A stretch of DNA of 55,161 nucleotides from Xenophilus sp. L33 (GTDB lineage: Bacteria > Pseudomonadota > Gammaproteobacteria > Burkholderiales > Burkholderiaceae_C), in assembly GCF_009765735.1 (NCBI RefSeq), contig NZ_LMUW01000164.1, forward strand, positions 35,194 through 90,354, written 5' to 3'. Below are positions 24,186 to 32,371 of the stretch, piece by piece (position 1 is the first letter of the stretch; every line of letters starts with the position of its first letter). Both the position numbers and the translations under genes were made by a program. Below the pieces are notes generated by a model, which did no database searches, was not told the DNA's origin, and saw nothing but the letters and a program-made list of their open reading frames with translations.

Positions 24186-25196
24186 ATGAGACACATCCCC
24201 ACTTCAACCCATCCGATCTCCCGCCGCACCGCCCTGGGCGGACTCGGCGCGCTGGGCGCCGCGGCGCTCGGCGCGACGCCGCTCGCCAGCCTGGCGCAGA
24301 GCGACTTCCCGAGCCACCCGATCACGCTGGTCTGCCCCTTCGGCGGCGCGGTCGACTTCCTGGCGCGGCTGATCGCCTACCACCTGGGCCCGCGCCTGAA
24401 CACCAGCATCGTGGTCGAGCAGCGCCTGGGCGGCTCCGGCACCATCGGCATGGCCCACATCGCGCGTGCCAACCCGGACGGCTACACGCTCGGCATGGGC
24501 ACCAGCACCGCGATGACCTCGGCGCCCTTCCTGATCAAGAACCCGGGCTACGACGTCGCCACGTCGTTCACCTACCTGGGCATCATCCAGACCTCGCGCC
24601 AGGTGCTCGAGGTGTCGCCAGCGCTCGGCGTCAACACGCTGGCCGAGTTCATCGCGCTGGCCAAGTCGAAGCCGGGCCAGCTGAACTTCGGCTCCTCCGG
24701 CATCGGCAACAGCATCCACCTGGCCGCCGAGGAATTCAATTCGGCGGTCGGCATCAAGGCGGTGCACATCCCGTTCAAGACCGGCCAGGAAACCGACGCC
24801 GCGATCATCGGCGGCGAGGTGCAATACACCTTCGCCTCGGTGCCGACCTCGATCGGGCTCATCAAGGGCGGCAAGCTGAAGGCGCTGGTGGTCACCGGCG
24901 ACACGCGCGACCCGTCGCTGCCGGACGTGCCTTCGCTGCGCGAAGTCGGTTCGCCCGCCGCGCTGCCCGACCAGTTCTTCGGCATGGTGGCGCCCGCCAA
25001 CCTGCCGGCGCCGGTGTTCGACAAGCTCAGCAAGGCCATCCGCGACATGCAGGCCGACCCGGTGTTCCAGGAAGCGGTGCGCAAGGGCGGCGGCATCCCG
25101 TCGCAGGTCTTCGGCGACGACTTCCGCAAGATCGTGGTGAACGACAGCCAGAAGTGGGGTGCGCTCATCAAGCGGCTGGGCATCACGGCGAATTGA
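24186..25196 (+). CDS. Bug family tripartite tricarboxylate-type periplasmic receptor (orphan)
   Basis: The 336-residue periplasmic binding protein of the Bug/TctC family opens with a twin-arginine-like signal, ISRRTALGGLGALGAAALG, with cleavage near SLAQS. It then has the family segments PITLVCPFGGAVDFLARLIAYHLG, VVEQRLGGSGTIG and NFGSSGIGNSIHLAAEEFN. Most Bug proteins bind small carboxylates and work with TctA/TctB or are orphan sensors. No tctA or tctB gene is in the window. The gene leads a plus-strand cluster that continues with a LIV ABC transporter and a second Bug gene. Confidence 0.92.
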   Translation: MRHIPTSTHPISRRTALGGLGALGAAALGATPLASLAQSDFPSHPITLVCPFGGAVDFLARLIAYHLGPRLNTSIVVEQRLGGSGTIGMAHIARANPDGYTLGMGTSTAMTSAPFLIKNPGYDVATSFTYLGIIQTSRQVLEVSPALGVNTLAEFIALAKSKPGQLNFGSSGIGNSIHLAAEEFNSAVGIKAVHIPFKTGQETDAAIIGGEVQYTFASVPTSIGLIKGGKLKALVVTGDTRDPSLPDVPSLREVGSPAALPDQFFGMVAPANLPAPVFDKLSKAIRDMQADPVFQEAVRKGGGIPSQVFGDDFRKIVVNDSQKWGALIKRLGITAN

Positions 25197-25275
25197 TGCG
25201 CGAATCGGACGCACGCGTTTAGCAGCTGAAACCGATTTCGTCGATCGGGTAAGCAGCAGGTTCAAGGGGCTCCGT

Positions 25276-25290
25276 CCGCTTGCAAAGCGG
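25276..25290 (+). other. Hairpin in the leader between Bug and LIV binding-protein genes
   Basis: CCGCTT (25276-25281) and AAGCGG (25285-25290) form a perfect 6-bp stem around GCA, 48 bases before the ATG at 25339. It has no following U-tract. It could attenuate or stabilise the intercistronic mRNA; chance cannot be excluded. Confidence 0.3.
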
Positions 25291-25338
25291 TGGGTCGCGC
25301 CGCAAGATTGCTGGCGATCAGAAACAAATGGAGACATC

Positions 25339-26580
25339 ATGAAACCGATCCTTCGGAGTCGCGCGAGCATGGCCGCGTTGCTGGCCTGTGGTGCCCTGGT
25401 CCCCTTCGGCGTGGCTCTGGCAGCCGATCCGATCAAGATCGGCGTGATCTCCGAAGCGCAGGCGGTGGCCGGCTCGTCGATCGCGCCGGCGGCGCAGCTG
25501 GCGGCCGAGGAGATCAACGCCAAGGGCGGCGTCGACGGTCGCAAGATCGAGATCGTGGTCTACGACGACCACTCCTCTTCCGCCGAGGCGGTGCGCGCCT
25601 TCCAGCGCGCGGTGAGCGAGGACAAGGTCAACGCGGTGATCGCCAGCTACACGTCCGAGGTGGTGCTGGCGCTCGAGCCCTGGGCGGCGCGCCTGAAGAC
25701 GCTGATGATCACGCCCGGCGCGGCCTCCGACGTCATTACGCAGAACATCGCCAAGGACTATGACGCCAACAAGTACACCTTCCACGGCTACCTCACCTCG
25801 AGCGCGCTGGCCGGCCTGGTGTGCGATGCCGCGAAGGACCTGCTGGTCGATCCGCACAAGATGAAGACCGCGGTCATCGTCAGCGAGGACGCGGCCTGGA
25901 CCACGCCGCTCGATGCCGGCTACGAGACCTGCCTGCCGAAGGTCGGCCTGAAGGTGCTCGACCACGTGCGCTTCTCGCCCGACACCACCGACTTCACGCC
26001 GATCTTCAACAAGATCGAGGCGCAGAAGCCGGACGTGATGATCACCGGCATCTCGCACGTCGGAACCCAGCCGACGGTGCAGTGGAAGAGCCAGCAGGTG
26101 CCGATCCCGATGCTGGGCGTGTCCTCGCAGGCCAGCAACTCGACCTTCTGGGCCGACACCAACGGCGCCGCCGACGGCGTGCTGTTCAACGCGGTGTCGG
26201 GCCCCGGCGTCGCGGTGACGCCCAAGACGCTGCCCTTCGTCGCGGCCTACCAGAAGAAGTTCGGCAACGAGCCGGCCTACTCCGGCTACACCGCCTACGA
26301 CGAGGTCTACATGATCGCCGAGGCGGTGCACCGCGCCAACTCGACCGACAGCGACAAGCTGGTCGCGGCGATGGAGCAGACCGACTACGTCGGCACCATC
26401 GGCCGGGTCGCCTTCCTGCCCAAGGGCGATCCGCACGTGCATGGCCTGAAGACCGGCGAGGGCTACATCACCGGGCTCATGCTGCAGTGGCAGAACGGCA
26501 AGCAGATCAACATGTGGCCGACCAAGCTGGCCGGCGGCCAGATGAAGTTCCCGGCCTTCGTCAAGCTGCCGTCGAACTGA
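25339..26580 (+). CDS. LIV-type ABC transporter periplasmic substrate-binding protein
   Basis: The 413-residue type I binding protein has a Sec signal peptide ending ...GVALA|ADPIK, then KIGVISEAQAVAGSSIAPAAQLAAEEINAKGGVDGRKIEIVVYDD. The ligand-binding region around IASYTSEVVLALEPWAA is present. It is about 25% identical by eye to the binding protein at 5330-6520 in this window and belongs to another subgroup. ATG 25339 has GGAG upstream. The permease gene begins four bases after its stop, so the transporter is a tight operon. The ligand is unknown. Confidence 0.93.
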   Translation: MKPILRSRASMAALLACGALVPFGVALAADPIKIGVISEAQAVAGSSIAPAAQLAAEEINAKGGVDGRKIEIVVYDDHSSSAEAVRAFQRAVSEDKVNAVIASYTSEVVLALEPWAARLKTLMITPGAASDVITQNIAKDYDANKYTFHGYLTSSALAGLVCDAAKDLLVDPHKMKTAVIVSEDAAWTTPLDAGYETCLPKVGLKVLDHVRFSPDTTDFTPIFNKIEAQKPDVMITGISHVGTQPTVQWKSQQVPIPMLGVSSQASNSTFWADTNGAADGVLFNAVSGPGVAVTPKTLPFVAAYQKKFGNEPAYSGYTAYDEVYMIAEAVHRANSTDSDKLVAAMEQTDYVGTIGRVAFLPKGDPHVHGLKTGEGYITGLMLQWQNGKQINMWPTKLAGGQMKFPAFVKLPSN

Positions 26581-26584
26581 ACGC

Positions 26585-27460
26585 GTGATCTTCTGGCAGA
26601 TCCTGGTCGACGGCTTCGCGATCAGCGCGCTCTACGCACTCGGGGCCACCGGCTTCACCCTGATCTTCGGCGTCTCCGGCGTGCTCAACCTGTCGCACGG
26701 CGCGATCATGGTGGCCGCCGCGGTCGGCGCCTGGGCCGCAGCCAGCCTGCTTCACCTGGGCGCCTACGCGTCGGCGCTGGTCGGCATCGCGGTGGGCATG
26801 GTGCTGGCCTTCGCGACCTACTTCCTCACGGTGCGGCCGATCCAGCGTTCGCGCCGCATCGCCGAGCCGGAGAAGGAGATCTTCATCCTCACCGCGACGC
26901 TGCTGTGGGGAATCATCGTGCAGGAAGCGGTGGCCTATTTCTTCACCGACAACGCCAAGACGGTGCTGCCGATCGTCGAAGGCACGGTGCCTTTCCTCGG
27001 CGTGCGCACGCCGAACAACGAGTTCTTCACCGCCGCGGTCTGCTGGCTCGCGATCGGCCTGCTCTGGTTGCTGGTCAACCGCACGCGGCGCGGCAAGGCG
27101 GTGCTGGCGGCCTCGATGAATCCGCGCGGCGTCACCCTGCTGGGCATCGAACTGTCGAGCATCTACCTCACGGTGTGGGCCATCTACGGGCTGCTGGCGG
27201 GCATCGCCGGCATTCTCCTGGGCATGTTCCTGGGCGTCAGCGCCTACAGCGTGGGGCCGCTGACCGCGAGCGCTTTCTCGATCGTTGTGCTGGGCGGACT
27301 CGGCAGCGTCTCGGGCTCGCTGATCGCCGCCTACGTGGTCGGCTACCTCGAGACCCTGACCGCCTACCTGATCTCGCCGGCCTACCGCACCATCCCGGCG
27401 CTGCTGCTGCTGGTGGTCGTGATGTACGTGCGGCCGCAAGGCCTCTTCGGGCGGAGGTGA
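26585..27460 (+). CDS. livH: LIV-type ABC transporter permease (LivH)
   Basis: The 291-residue inner-membrane permease starts at GTG 26585, with FWQILVDGFAISALYALGATGFTLIFGVSGVLNLSHGAIMVAAAV carrying the LivH N-L-S-H-G motif. About eight membrane segments follow. The coupling loop AVLAASMNPRGVTLLGIELSS and the C-terminal LVVVMYVRPQGLFGRR are family-typical. The large hydrophilic insert with RPIQRSRRIAEPEKEIF is longer than in the first LivH of this window. It lies between the binding-protein and LivM genes. Confidence 0.92.
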   Translation: MIFWQILVDGFAISALYALGATGFTLIFGVSGVLNLSHGAIMVAAAVGAWAAASLLHLGAYASALVGIAVGMVLAFATYFLTVRPIQRSRRIAEPEKEIFILTATLLWGIIVQEAVAYFFTDNAKTVLPIVEGTVPFLGVRTPNNEFFTAAVCWLAIGLLWLLVNRTRRGKAVLAASMNPRGVTLLGIELSSIYLTVWAIYGLLAGIAGILLGMFLGVSAYSVGPLTASAFSIVVLGGLGSVSGSLIAAYVVGYLETLTAYLISPAYRTIPALLLLVVVMYVRPQGLFGRR

Positions 27461-27463
27461 GCG

Positions 27464-28393
27464 ATGCGACCGATCTTCCGCACCCGCCTCTTCCGGGTCG
27501 CCATCGCGGTGCTGGCGGTGGGCGCGATCCTGCCGGGCTTCGCCTCGGGATACGTGCTGGGGCTGCTCACCGTGGCCTTCTACACCGCGGTCTTCGCGAT
27601 GTCCTGGGACCTGCTGTTCGGCTTCGCCGGCGAGGTCAACTTCGGGCCCACCTTCCTCATCGGCCTCGGCGCCTACACCGCCGGCATCCTCGACGCGCGG
27701 TTCTCGCCCGGCATCTCGATCTGGGTCTGCGTGCTGGCCGGCGCCGCGATGGCGGTGGTCGGCGGCGTGCTGCTGGCGCTGCCGGCGCTGCGGCTGCGCG
27801 GACCCTACTTCGGCCTCACCACGCTGGTGGCGGTGCTGATGCTGCAGAACTTCGTGGTGGTCTTCGCCGGCCTCACCGGCGGCGAGATCGGCCTGGCGGT
27901 GCCCGACGTGATCTCGATCAGCGCCACCACCAACTACTGGCTGGCCTTCGGCTTCATGACCTTGAGCGGCGCGATCCTGTTCGGCCTGTCGCGCTCTCCG
28001 ATCGGCCTCATCCTGCAGGCCAGCGGCCAGGACGCGGTGCAGGCCGGCGCACTCGGCTTCAACGTGGCCAAGCACAAGCTGGCGGCCTTCATCGTCAGCG
28101 CCTTCTTCTCGGGCTTCGCCGGCGCGCTGATGGTCTTCTACATGGGCACCTTGTCGGTCGGCACCTTCGTCAACCTGTCGGTCGGGGTGCAGATCATCAT
28201 CGCGGCGGTGATCGGCGGACGCCGCACCGTGATCGGCGCGGCCATCGGCGCGATCTTCCTGATCGGCATGGGCGAGCTGCTGCGGCCGCTCGGCGAGATG
28301 GCGACGCTCATCGTCTCGCTGCTGGCGCTGCTGGTGATCCTGTTCTTCCCGGACGGCTTCCTGGGCATGGTGCGCGGGGGCACGCGTGAGTGA
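27464..28393 (+). CDS. livM: LIV-type ABC transporter permease (LivM)
   Basis: The 309-residue inner-membrane permease has about nine membrane segments. AMSWDLLFGFAGEVNFGPTFLIGLGAYTAGI is the family core, and the coupling loop QASGQDAVQAGALGFNVAKHKLAAFIVSAFFSGFAGALM is clear. It begins three bases after livH and overlaps the fused ATPase gene by eight bases. A short C-terminus, FFPDGFLGMVRGG, is normal for LivM. Confidence 0.92.
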   Translation: MRPIFRTRLFRVAIAVLAVGAILPGFASGYVLGLLTVAFYTAVFAMSWDLLFGFAGEVNFGPTFLIGLGAYTAGILDARFSPGISIWVCVLAGAAMAVVGGVLLALPALRLRGPYFGLTTLVAVLMLQNFVVVFAGLTGGEIGLAVPDVISISATTNYWLAFGFMTLSGAILFGLSRSPIGLILQASGQDAVQAGALGFNVAKHKLAAFIVSAFFSGFAGALMVFYMGTLSVGTFVNLSVGVQIIIAAVIGGRRTVIGAAIGAIFLIGMGELLRPLGEMATLIVSLLALLVILFFPDGFLGMVRGGTRE

Positions 28394-29861
28394 TTCGTCC
28401 GCGCCGATGCTGGAGGTCTCGCGCCTGACCAAGCGCTACGGCGGCCTGGTGGCGGTGAAGGAGCTCAGCTTCTCGATCCGCCCGGGCGAGATCCTCGGCC
28501 TGATCGGTCCCAACGGCTCGGGCAAGTCGACCGCGATGAAGACCATCATGGGCGTCGAGGCGCCCAGCGGCGGCTCGATCCGGCTCGACGGCGTGGAGAT
28601 CGGCGGCCTGCCTTCACACAAGGTCGCGCGGCTCGGCGTCGGCCTGGTCTTCCAGCATTCGCGGCCGCTGCAGCGGCAGACGGTGCTGGAGAACATCATG
28701 GTGGCGCTGCTGCCCGACCGGCTGACCCAGCTCTTCGCCGGTGCCGAGGTGGAAGCCCGCGCCCGCGAGATCGCGCAACGCGTCGGCCTCACGCGCGTCA
28801 TCGAGCGCCGGCCGCCGACCCTCGCCTTCGCCGACCTGCGGCGGCTGGAGCTGGCCAAGGCGATCGCACGGCATCCCAAGCTGGTGCTGGTCGACGAGCC
28901 CTTCGCCGGGCTGACCGCGTCCGAGGTAGCCGACTTCTCGGCGCTGATCCGCGAATTCCGCGACGAGGGCCGCGCGGTGCTGCTGGTCGACCACAACGTC
29001 AAGGGCGTGTCGGCGCTGGTCGACCGGGTGCTGGCGATGTACCTGGGCGAATGGATCGCCGAGGGCGCCGCCGCCGACGTGATGCAGGACGAGACGGTGC
29101 GCCGCGTCTACCTCGGCGGCGCGCTCACCCGCGTGGCCCGGCCCGAGGCCGATTTCGGAGACAGCCGGCCGCTGCTGCAGGTCGAGGACGTCGGCGTGCT
29201 GTACGGCAAGGCGCTGGCGCTGCAGGGCGTGTCGCTGCATGTGCACGAGGGCGAATTCGTCTCGCTGGTCGGCCTCAATGGCGCGGGCAAGAGCACGCTC
29301 TTCAACGCCATCTCGGGGCTGGTGCCGCATTCGGGCACGGTGCGCTTCGGCGGCGACGCGCTGCGCGGGCGCAGCGCCGCCGCCATCGCCCGCGGCGGCA
29401 TCGTCCACTGCCCGGAAACGCGCGAGCTCTTCGGCGACATGAGCGTGCGCGAGAACCTCGACCTCGGCGGCAACGGGCTGGACGACAAGGAGCGCGGCGA
29501 GCGCCTCGAATGGCTCTTCGAGCTGTTCCCGATCCTGCGCAGCCGTCAGGCGCAGCTGGCGCGCACCCTGAGCGGCGGCGAGCAGCAGATGCTGGCGATC
29601 GCACGGGCGCTGATGATGAAGCCGAAGCTCTTGATTCTCGACGAGCCGACCCTCGGCCTGGCGCCGGTGATCCTGGAGGTGCTGTCCAAGGCGCTCGAAC
29701 GCCTTCGCGCCACCACGCCGATCAGCGTGCTGCTGGGCGAGCAGAACGTGACCTTCGCGCTGCCGCACGCCGACCGGGTGTACGTCCTGGACCATGCGCG
29801 GGTCGTGTGGGAAGGGCCGCCGGGGCGCTTCGAGGACGAGGCGGGCGCGGCGTATCTGTGA
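28386..29861 (+). CDS. Fused LivG-LivF ATP-binding protein (two ABC ATPase domains)
   Basis: The 491-residue cytoplasmic protein contains both transporter ATPases in one chain. The LivG-like half (about 8-245) has Walker A GPNGSGKST, Walker B LVLVDEPFAGL and H-loop LLVDHN. Its signature reads LAFADLRR, with Ala replacing the invariant Gly. The LivF-like half (about 262-491) has Walker A GLNGAGKST, an intact LSGGEQQM and Walker B LLILDEPTLGL. The linker between them is about 15 residues (VARPEADFGDSRPLL). GTG 28386 overlaps the livM end. Predicted consequence: one of the two composite ATP sites is degenerate. The usual state is two separate genes, as in the first cluster of this window. Confidence 0.93.
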   Translation: MSDSSAPMLEVSRLTKRYGGLVAVKELSFSIRPGEILGLIGPNGSGKSTAMKTIMGVEAPSGGSIRLDGVEIGGLPSHKVARLGVGLVFQHSRPLQRQTVLENIMVALLPDRLTQLFAGAEVEARAREIAQRVGLTRVIERRPPTLAFADLRRLELAKAIARHPKLVLVDEPFAGLTASEVADFSALIREFRDEGRAVLLVDHNVKGVSALVDRVLAMYLGEWIAEGAAADVMQDETVRRVYLGGALTRVARPEADFGDSRPLLQVEDVGVLYGKALALQGVSLHVHEGEFVSLVGLNGAGKSTLFNAISGLVPHSGTVRFGGDALRGRSAAAIARGGIVHCPETRELFGDMSVRENLDLGGNGLDDKERGERLEWLFELFPILRSRQAQLARTLSGGEQQMLAIARALMMKPKLLILDEPTLGLAPVILEVLSKALERLRATTPISVLLGEQNVTFALPHADRVYVLDHARVVWEGPPGRFEDEAGAAYL

Positions 29862-29967
29862 GGCTTCGCGCCGCGGCGCGAAGGCAGCCGTCGCACGGGA
29901 ACGGCCGCAACAAGGCACACTGGCGTCCCGGCGATCGCGGTCGCCACCGCGGCAACCCAGGACCCCG

Positions 29968-30972
29968 ATGACCCCACCCAGGATTCGTTTCACGCGCCGC
30001 TGCATGCTGGCCGTCACCCTCGCGGGCGGCCTCGGCCTGCCGGCACTGGCCGCGGCGCAATCCGCCACCGGCAGTTGGCCCGACAAGCCGATCCGCGTGA
30101 TCGTGCCCTTCGTCGCCGGCGGCCCGATGGACTACCTGGGCCACGTGCTCGGCCAGAAGCTGGAGAAGCCGCTCGGCCAGCCGCTGGTGATCGACAACCG
30201 GCCGGGCGCCGCCGGCGCCATCGGCAACCAGCTGGTCGCGCGGGCCGCGCCCGACGGCTACACGATGCTCCTCACCTCTTCGAGCATCGCCTCGCTGCCG
30301 GCCGTGATGAAGGAAGTCAACTACGACGCGCTGAAGGACTTCGCACCGGTGACCATGGTGGCCGAGAGCGTCGGCTTCGTGCTGATCGCCAACAAGCAGT
30401 CGCCGATCAAGTCGGTCAAGGACTTGATCGCGGCCGAGAAGGCGCATCCCGGTTCGGTCAACTACGGCTCGGGCGGCATCGGCAACGTGATGCACTTCGC
30501 CGCCGAATCGTTCAACAGCGCGGCCGGCACGCAGATGACGCACGTGCCTTACAAGGGCGCGGCGCAGGCGCTCAACGACCTGGTCGGCGGCCGCATCCAG
30601 GTGGTCTTCGCGCCGTCCAACGTCGCCCTGCCCTTCGTCAAGGCCGGCACGGTCACCGCGCTGGGCATCGCGGCCGACCATCGCTGGGCCGCGCTGCCCG
30701 ACGTGCCGACGATCGACGAGGCCGGGCTGAAGGGCTTCAAGTACGGCCCCTACTACGGCCTCTGGTTCCCGCGCGGCACGCCGGCGCCGATCGTCCAGCG
30801 CATGCACGACGAGGTGGTGGCCGCGCTGGCCGATCCGCAGGTGGTCAAGGGTTTCGCCGACCAGGGCTTCGTACCGGTCGGCTCGACCCCGGCGGAATTC
30901 ACGAAGACCAACGTGCAGGAAGTCGAATTCAACCGCCAACTGGCCGCACGCATCGGACTCAAACCCGAATGA
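29968..30972 (+). CDS. Bug family periplasmic receptor (second, orphan)
   Basis: The 334-residue Bug/TctC-type binding protein has a signal peptide, RRCMLAVTLAGGLGLPALAAAQS, then WPDKPIRVIVPFVAGGPMDYLGHVLGQKLEKPLGQ. Family segments VIDNRPGAAGAIGNQLVARAAPDGYTM, NYGSGGIGNVMHFAAESFN and VPYKGAAQALNDLVGGRIQ are all present. It follows the fused ATPase gene by 106 bases. The short-chain dehydrogenase gene begins 24 bases after its stop, so it probably belongs to the same catabolic unit. No TctA/TctB partner is in the window. Confidence 0.93.
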   Translation: MTPPRIRFTRRCMLAVTLAGGLGLPALAAAQSATGSWPDKPIRVIVPFVAGGPMDYLGHVLGQKLEKPLGQPLVIDNRPGAAGAIGNQLVARAAPDGYTMLLTSSSIASLPAVMKEVNYDALKDFAPVTMVAESVGFVLIANKQSPIKSVKDLIAAEKAHPGSVNYGSGGIGNVMHFAAESFNSAAGTQMTHVPYKGAAQALNDLVGGRIQVVFAPSNVALPFVKAGTVTALGIAADHRWAALPDVPTIDEAGLKGFKYGPYYGLWFPRGTPAPIVQRMHDEVVAALADPQVVKGFADQGFVPVGSTPAEFTKTNVQEVEFNRQLAARIGLKPE

Positions 30973-30996
30973 GCAACTCTTGAGGACAACGCACAC

Positions 30997-31761
30997 ATGA
31001 GCTTCGATCCCACCACACGCCTGGACGGCAAGGTCGCCGTCGTCAGTGGCGGCCTCGGCGCCATCGGCTACGCCAGCGCCCGCCGGCTGGCCGCGCTCGG
31101 CGCCAGCTGCGTGCTATTGCACCGCCGCGGCGACGACGCCGATGCCCGCGCCGCCGCACTGCCGACCGGCGCCGGGCAACGCCACACGGCCCTGCGCGCC
31201 GACATCGTCGACAGCGCCAGCCTGCGCGCAGCCGCCGGCCAGGTGCAGACCAGCCACGGCCGCTGCGACATCCTGGTCAACAGCGCCGGCCACACGCGGC
31301 CGGTGCCGGCAGCCGATCTCGAGGGCCTGACCGACGAGCTGATCGACGAGCTGCTCAAGGCCAACTTCCGCGGCGTCTTCGCGACCATCCGCGCCTTCGC
31401 GCCGATGCTCAAGGCCAGCGGCGACGGCCTGATCGTCAACGTGTCCTCGATCGCCGGCTTCACCGGCGTCGGCAGCAACCTGGCCTACGTCGCGGCCAAG
31501 GCCGGCCTGGACGTGGTCGGCGACGCGCTGGCCAAGGCGCTGGCGCCGGCGGTGCGGGTGGTGTCGGTGTCGCCGGGCGCGGTCGAGTCGGGCTTCGTGC
31601 CGGGCCGCGGCGCCGACTTCGCCGACAAGATGGCCGGCAGCACGCCGCTCGGCCGCATCGGCCTGCCGGAAGACGTCGCCGCCACGGTCGAGGCGCTGGC
31701 CACCACGCTGCGCTTCGTCACCGGCACGCGCATCGTGGTCGACGGCGGTCGCCACCTGTGA
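30997..31761 (+). CDS. Short-chain dehydrogenase/reductase (SDR)
   Basis: The 254-residue classical SDR has the cofactor loop VVSGGLGAIGYASARRLAALG, the NSAG segment in LVNSAGHT, and the catalytic Ser-Tyr-Lys in SSIAGFTG-to-AYVAAKAG. The C-terminal GRIGLPEDVAATVEALATTLRFVTGTRIVVDGG is typical of 3-oxoacyl-reductase-like enzymes. It is NAD(P)-dependent and cytoplasmic. It sits between the second Bug receptor and a cupin gene, so a hydroxy-acid or alcohol imported by this system is a likely substrate. Confidence 0.9.
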   Translation: MSFDPTTRLDGKVAVVSGGLGAIGYASARRLAALGASCVLLHRRGDDADARAAALPTGAGQRHTALRADIVDSASLRAAAGQVQTSHGRCDILVNSAGHTRPVPAADLEGLTDELIDELLKANFRGVFATIRAFAPMLKASGDGLIVNVSSIAGFTGVGSNLAYVAAKAGLDVVGDALAKALAPAVRVVSVSPGAVESGFVPGRGADFADKMAGSTPLGRIGLPEDVAATVEALATTLRFVTGTRIVVDGGRHL

Positions 31762-31777
31762 ACCCGAGAATCCGCGA

Positions 31778-32137
31778 ATGAACATCACCCGCTTCGACCA
31801 GGCGCCCCCGTACGAGGCGCCGAACCATTTCGACATGCGCTGCCTGCGCCTGCAGGGCAAGGAAGCCGGCCCGTCCAGCCAGATGTGGATGGGCATGAGC
31901 CAGATCCTGCCCGGCGGCCACACCAGCCTGGACGGCTCGCCGATCGAGAAGCTCTACCTGGTGCTCGAAGGCCAGCTGACACTGGTCGGCCAGGTGGAGG
32001 GCGAGCCGGCGGTCGAGCAGCAGCTCGGCCCCTACGACTCCTGCCGCTTCGCGCCGGGCGAGAAGCGCCAGCTGGTCAACAAGACGAACCGGCCGGTGCT
32101 GGTGGCGCTGGTGATGGCCAACGAGCCGCCCCGTTGA
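31778..32137 (+). CDS. Cupin domain-containing protein
   Basis: The 119-residue single-domain cupin has motif 1 as LPGGHTSLDGSPIEKLYLVLEGQLTL, with a His and a Glu. Motif 2, LGPYDSCRFAPGEKRQLVNKTN, lacks the usual second metal His (Arg/Gln there), so metal binding may be weakened. It begins 16 bases after the SDR stop and is probably co-transcribed. Single cupins in such clusters act as isomerases, dioxygenases or sensors; the role here is unknown. Confidence 0.82.
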   Translation: MNITRFDQAPPYEAPNHFDMRCLRLQGKEAGPSSQMWMGMSQILPGGHTSLDGSPIEKLYLVLEGQLTLVGQVEGEPAVEQQLGPYDSCRFAPGEKRQLVNKTNRPVLVALVMANEPPR

Positions 32138-32150
32138 AGGAGCGGTCGGC

Positions 32151-32366
32151 ATGAGCAAACTGGTCTTCGGCGCCAAGGCGCTGGGAATGTTGGCGGTCTG
32201 CGCGCTGGCCGGCGTGGTCGGCACCTGGGTCTCGTGGAAGGGACTTACATTGCTGTTCAACCTCTTCGGGCTGGGCCACCTGGCGCTCTTCGGCATCGTG
32301 CTGCTGGTGGTGGTGGCGCAGCTGGTGCACATGCGTGCGCGGCCGCGGGACCTCGAGGAGAACTAG
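32151..32366 (+). CDS. Small two-helix membrane protein, hypothetical
   Basis: A 71-residue protein with two hydrophobic segments, ALGMLAVCALAGVVGTWVSW and GHLALFGIVLLVVVAQLVHM, and a charged tail RARPRDLEEN. It starts 13 bases after the cupin stop with GGAG nearby, so it ends the plus-strand cluster. Its stop overlaps the convergent HAD gene stop in CTAG. I do not recognise the family; it may be an accessory inner-membrane protein. Confidence 0.65.
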   Translation: MSKLVFGAKALGMLAVCALAGVVGTWVSWKGLTLLFNLFGLGHLALFGIVLLVVVAQLVHMRARPRDLEEN

Positions 32367-32371
32367 CTCGA
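32353..32371. terminator. Small inverted repeat around overlapping convergent stops
   Basis: TCGAG (32353-32357) and CTCGA (32367-32371) flank the CTAG in which the two convergent genes end. The 5-bp stem has a nine-base loop. A bidirectional terminator role is weakly supported. Confidence 0.3.
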
